A DNA stretch of 36,218 bases. It comes from a virus. The stretch spans positions 1 through 36,218 of IMG/VR virus record IMGVR_UViG_3300033148_003950; one strand, written 5' to 3'. Made by a program: the position numbers and the translations under genes. Shown piece after piece: positions 35,438 to 36,218 of this stretch (position 1 is its first letter; each line of letters begins with the position of its first letter). The notes beneath the pieces were generated by a model. The model saw only the letters and a program-made list of their open reading frames with translations, was not told the origin of the DNA and ran no database searches.

Positions 35438-35917
35438 ATGAACAAGAAATATATAGTCAATTCCATAACTGCTCTCGCAATCGTTCTGTTTGCAGCAACG
35501 GGTTTCGCTGGGTCAGAGCGATATCTAAAGAAGGGTTATGTCCAGAACGATAACGGTGATAAATGCTGGTATACACAAAAAATCGATCCTGAAAGCACAT
35601 ATTTTTATGAAACATCAAAAAGTCACGTTGGAATTATCACTTTTAACGATCCATGCTGTATGTCTGATAGAGGGCTTGGTTTAAACATTAACAAGGAACT
35701 GATAAACAAGATGATCTCACGTTGGTACTCCCACAGTGACGCCAATTTTCAGACACGTATCCCTGAAATGTTTAAGGGTAGTCTTATGCAGAAAAAGGGG
35801 AAGTGTGTTCAATCTAAGACATACCCTCTTATGGGTATTATGGTTGACTACATCATTGAAGACAACTGTATTATCCAGGTCATCCACGGCAGCAGTTTTC
35901 AAGGCTGTAAAAACTGA
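35438..35917 (+). CDS. Secreted protein of unknown function (moron)
   Basis: A 159-residue protein with a clear signal peptide (MNKKYIVNSITALAIVLFAATGFAGSE), so it is periplasmic or secreted. The mature part has six cysteines (DKCWY, DPCCM, GKCVQ, DNCII and FQGCKN), suggesting disulphides. I do not recognise a family. The gene is AT-rich relative to the structural genes and lies next to the right end, typical of lysogenic conversion cargo. ATG 35438 has AAGAAG upstream. It is preceded by a 120-base gap with an AT-rich stem (AATAAAA/TTTTATT) that may end the previous gene. Confidence 0.7.
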   Translation: MNKKYIVNSITALAIVLFAATGFAGSERYLKKGYVQNDNGDKCWYTQKIDPESTYFYETSKSHVGIITFNDPCCMSDRGLGLNINKELINKMISRWYSHSDANFQTRIPEMFKGSLMQKKGKCVQSKTYPLMGIMVDYIIEDNCIIQVIHGSSFQGCKN

Positions 35918-36054
35918 AAGTTAATAACAAGCACAACCTACGTATGGATTACATCATCAAAACAGGAGAACGCACCATCCAAACCAAAACCCTCCATTAA
36001 TAAATCAAGGACATTGGTGGGACAAGTATAGACGAAGTGTGCACCGTCTAATTT
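35918..36054. other. Gene-free stretch before the right end
   Basis: I see no credible gene or promoter here. It separates the secreted cargo gene from the transposase-site region. Confidence 0.5.
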
Positions 36055-36214
36055 TTTCTCAAACCATCTGCAAAAAACTGCCCGAAATCGCCCAAAATTC
36101 TTAAATTAAAAAATCGCCAAAAAATCGCCATTTTTCGGAAAATTGTTGTATCAATTCAGTATGTTAATTAGACACAACCTTAGTAATATCAATTTCTTAA
36201 ACCATCTGCCCCCC
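36055..36214. repeat. Right prophage end: transposase-binding repeats
   Basis: TTTCTCAAACCATCTGC (36055-36071) and TTTCTTAAACCATCTGC (36193-36209) are the inverted counterparts of the left-end 17-mers; the outer one matches the left outer copy perfectly. Between them AAATCGCC occurs three times (36085, 36111, 36122) in AT-rich DNA. The spacing of the two sites differs strongly from the left end (22 bp there, 138 here), an asymmetry that Mu ends also show. The final TATA (36215-36218) may be host duplication. Confidence 0.85.
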
Positions 36215-36218
36215 TATA

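Noticed and set aside
1-36218. Global reassignment of UGA in this phage or host
   Set aside because: Many genes end in TGA with tight ATGA overlaps to the next gene (for example at 24937, 27892, 28903 and 30008), so UGA is a normal stop.
1-36218. CRISPR array
   Set aside because: The period-7 arrays and palindromes are too short and lack repeat-spacer structure.
1-36218. tRNA or rRNA genes
   Set aside because: No cloverleaf-like segments with CCA-type ends or rRNA signatures were noticed on reading, though no covariance search was possible.

Overview
The window is an essentially complete Mu-like transposable prophage (about 36 kb), with inverted ends near 54-58 and 36209-36214 and about 50 bases of host DNA on the left. 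The evidence is a MuA-type DDE transposase, a MuB-type ATPase, a GemA/gp16 regulator, a Com-like zinc finger and the Mu head order (gp27 small terminase, gp28 large terminase, gp29 portal, gpF, gpG-like, protease/scaffold, capsid). The tail is siphovirus-like: tube protein, frameshifting chaperone pair, tape measure and tip proteins, with no sheath or contractile baseplate. The phage therefore resembles the B3/D3112 type of transposable phage. The host is probably a Gram-negative bacterium of moderate GC, shown by the lipoprotein and GH108 lysis genes. Desulfobacterota or a similar environmental lineage is a guess, from the repeat content and a possible selenoprotein.

Layout: almost everything is on the minus strand and is transcribed from right to left. 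34130-34330 is the lysogeny switch. A rightward repressor (34327-34833) is followed by two moron-like cargo genes and the right end. A leftward early promoter (34166-34194) drives three small HTH genes, the transposase, the ATPase, a winged-helix protein and many small early genes, down to GemA, a secreted nuclease and a Com-like protein. A dCTP deaminase/dUTPase-like, membrane-anchored gene (22124-22795) has its own consensus promoter and is probably a separate cargo unit. A strong terminator (21992-22038) closes this half. The late half runs through lysis (21967-20244), packaging (19998-16221), head (16157-10777) and tail (10777-1137). A Dam-type methyltransferase lies at the left end, where Mu carries its modification gene.

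The most striking observation is in the gpF homologue (15438-16157). The conserved Cys-x-Cys after the PPNGWG motif is encoded as UGA-Lys-UGA. The frame continues into a normal gpF C-terminus, and hairpins resembling a bacterial SECIS element lie just downstream. UGA is an ordinary stop elsewhere in the window, so this is a candidate phage structural selenoprotein with a Sec-x-Sec motif.

Other notable points: a -1 frameshift site (AAAAAAC) joining the tail chaperone genes; a nested scaffold start inside the protease gene; two copies of a twin-hairpin repeat, each overlapping the stop codon of a structural gene; at least ten short arrays with a 7-base period, one possibly switching a zinc-ribbon gene; palindromic repeats inside coding regions; a 13-C tract; and a duplicated Cys-rich gene flanking an unknown gene.
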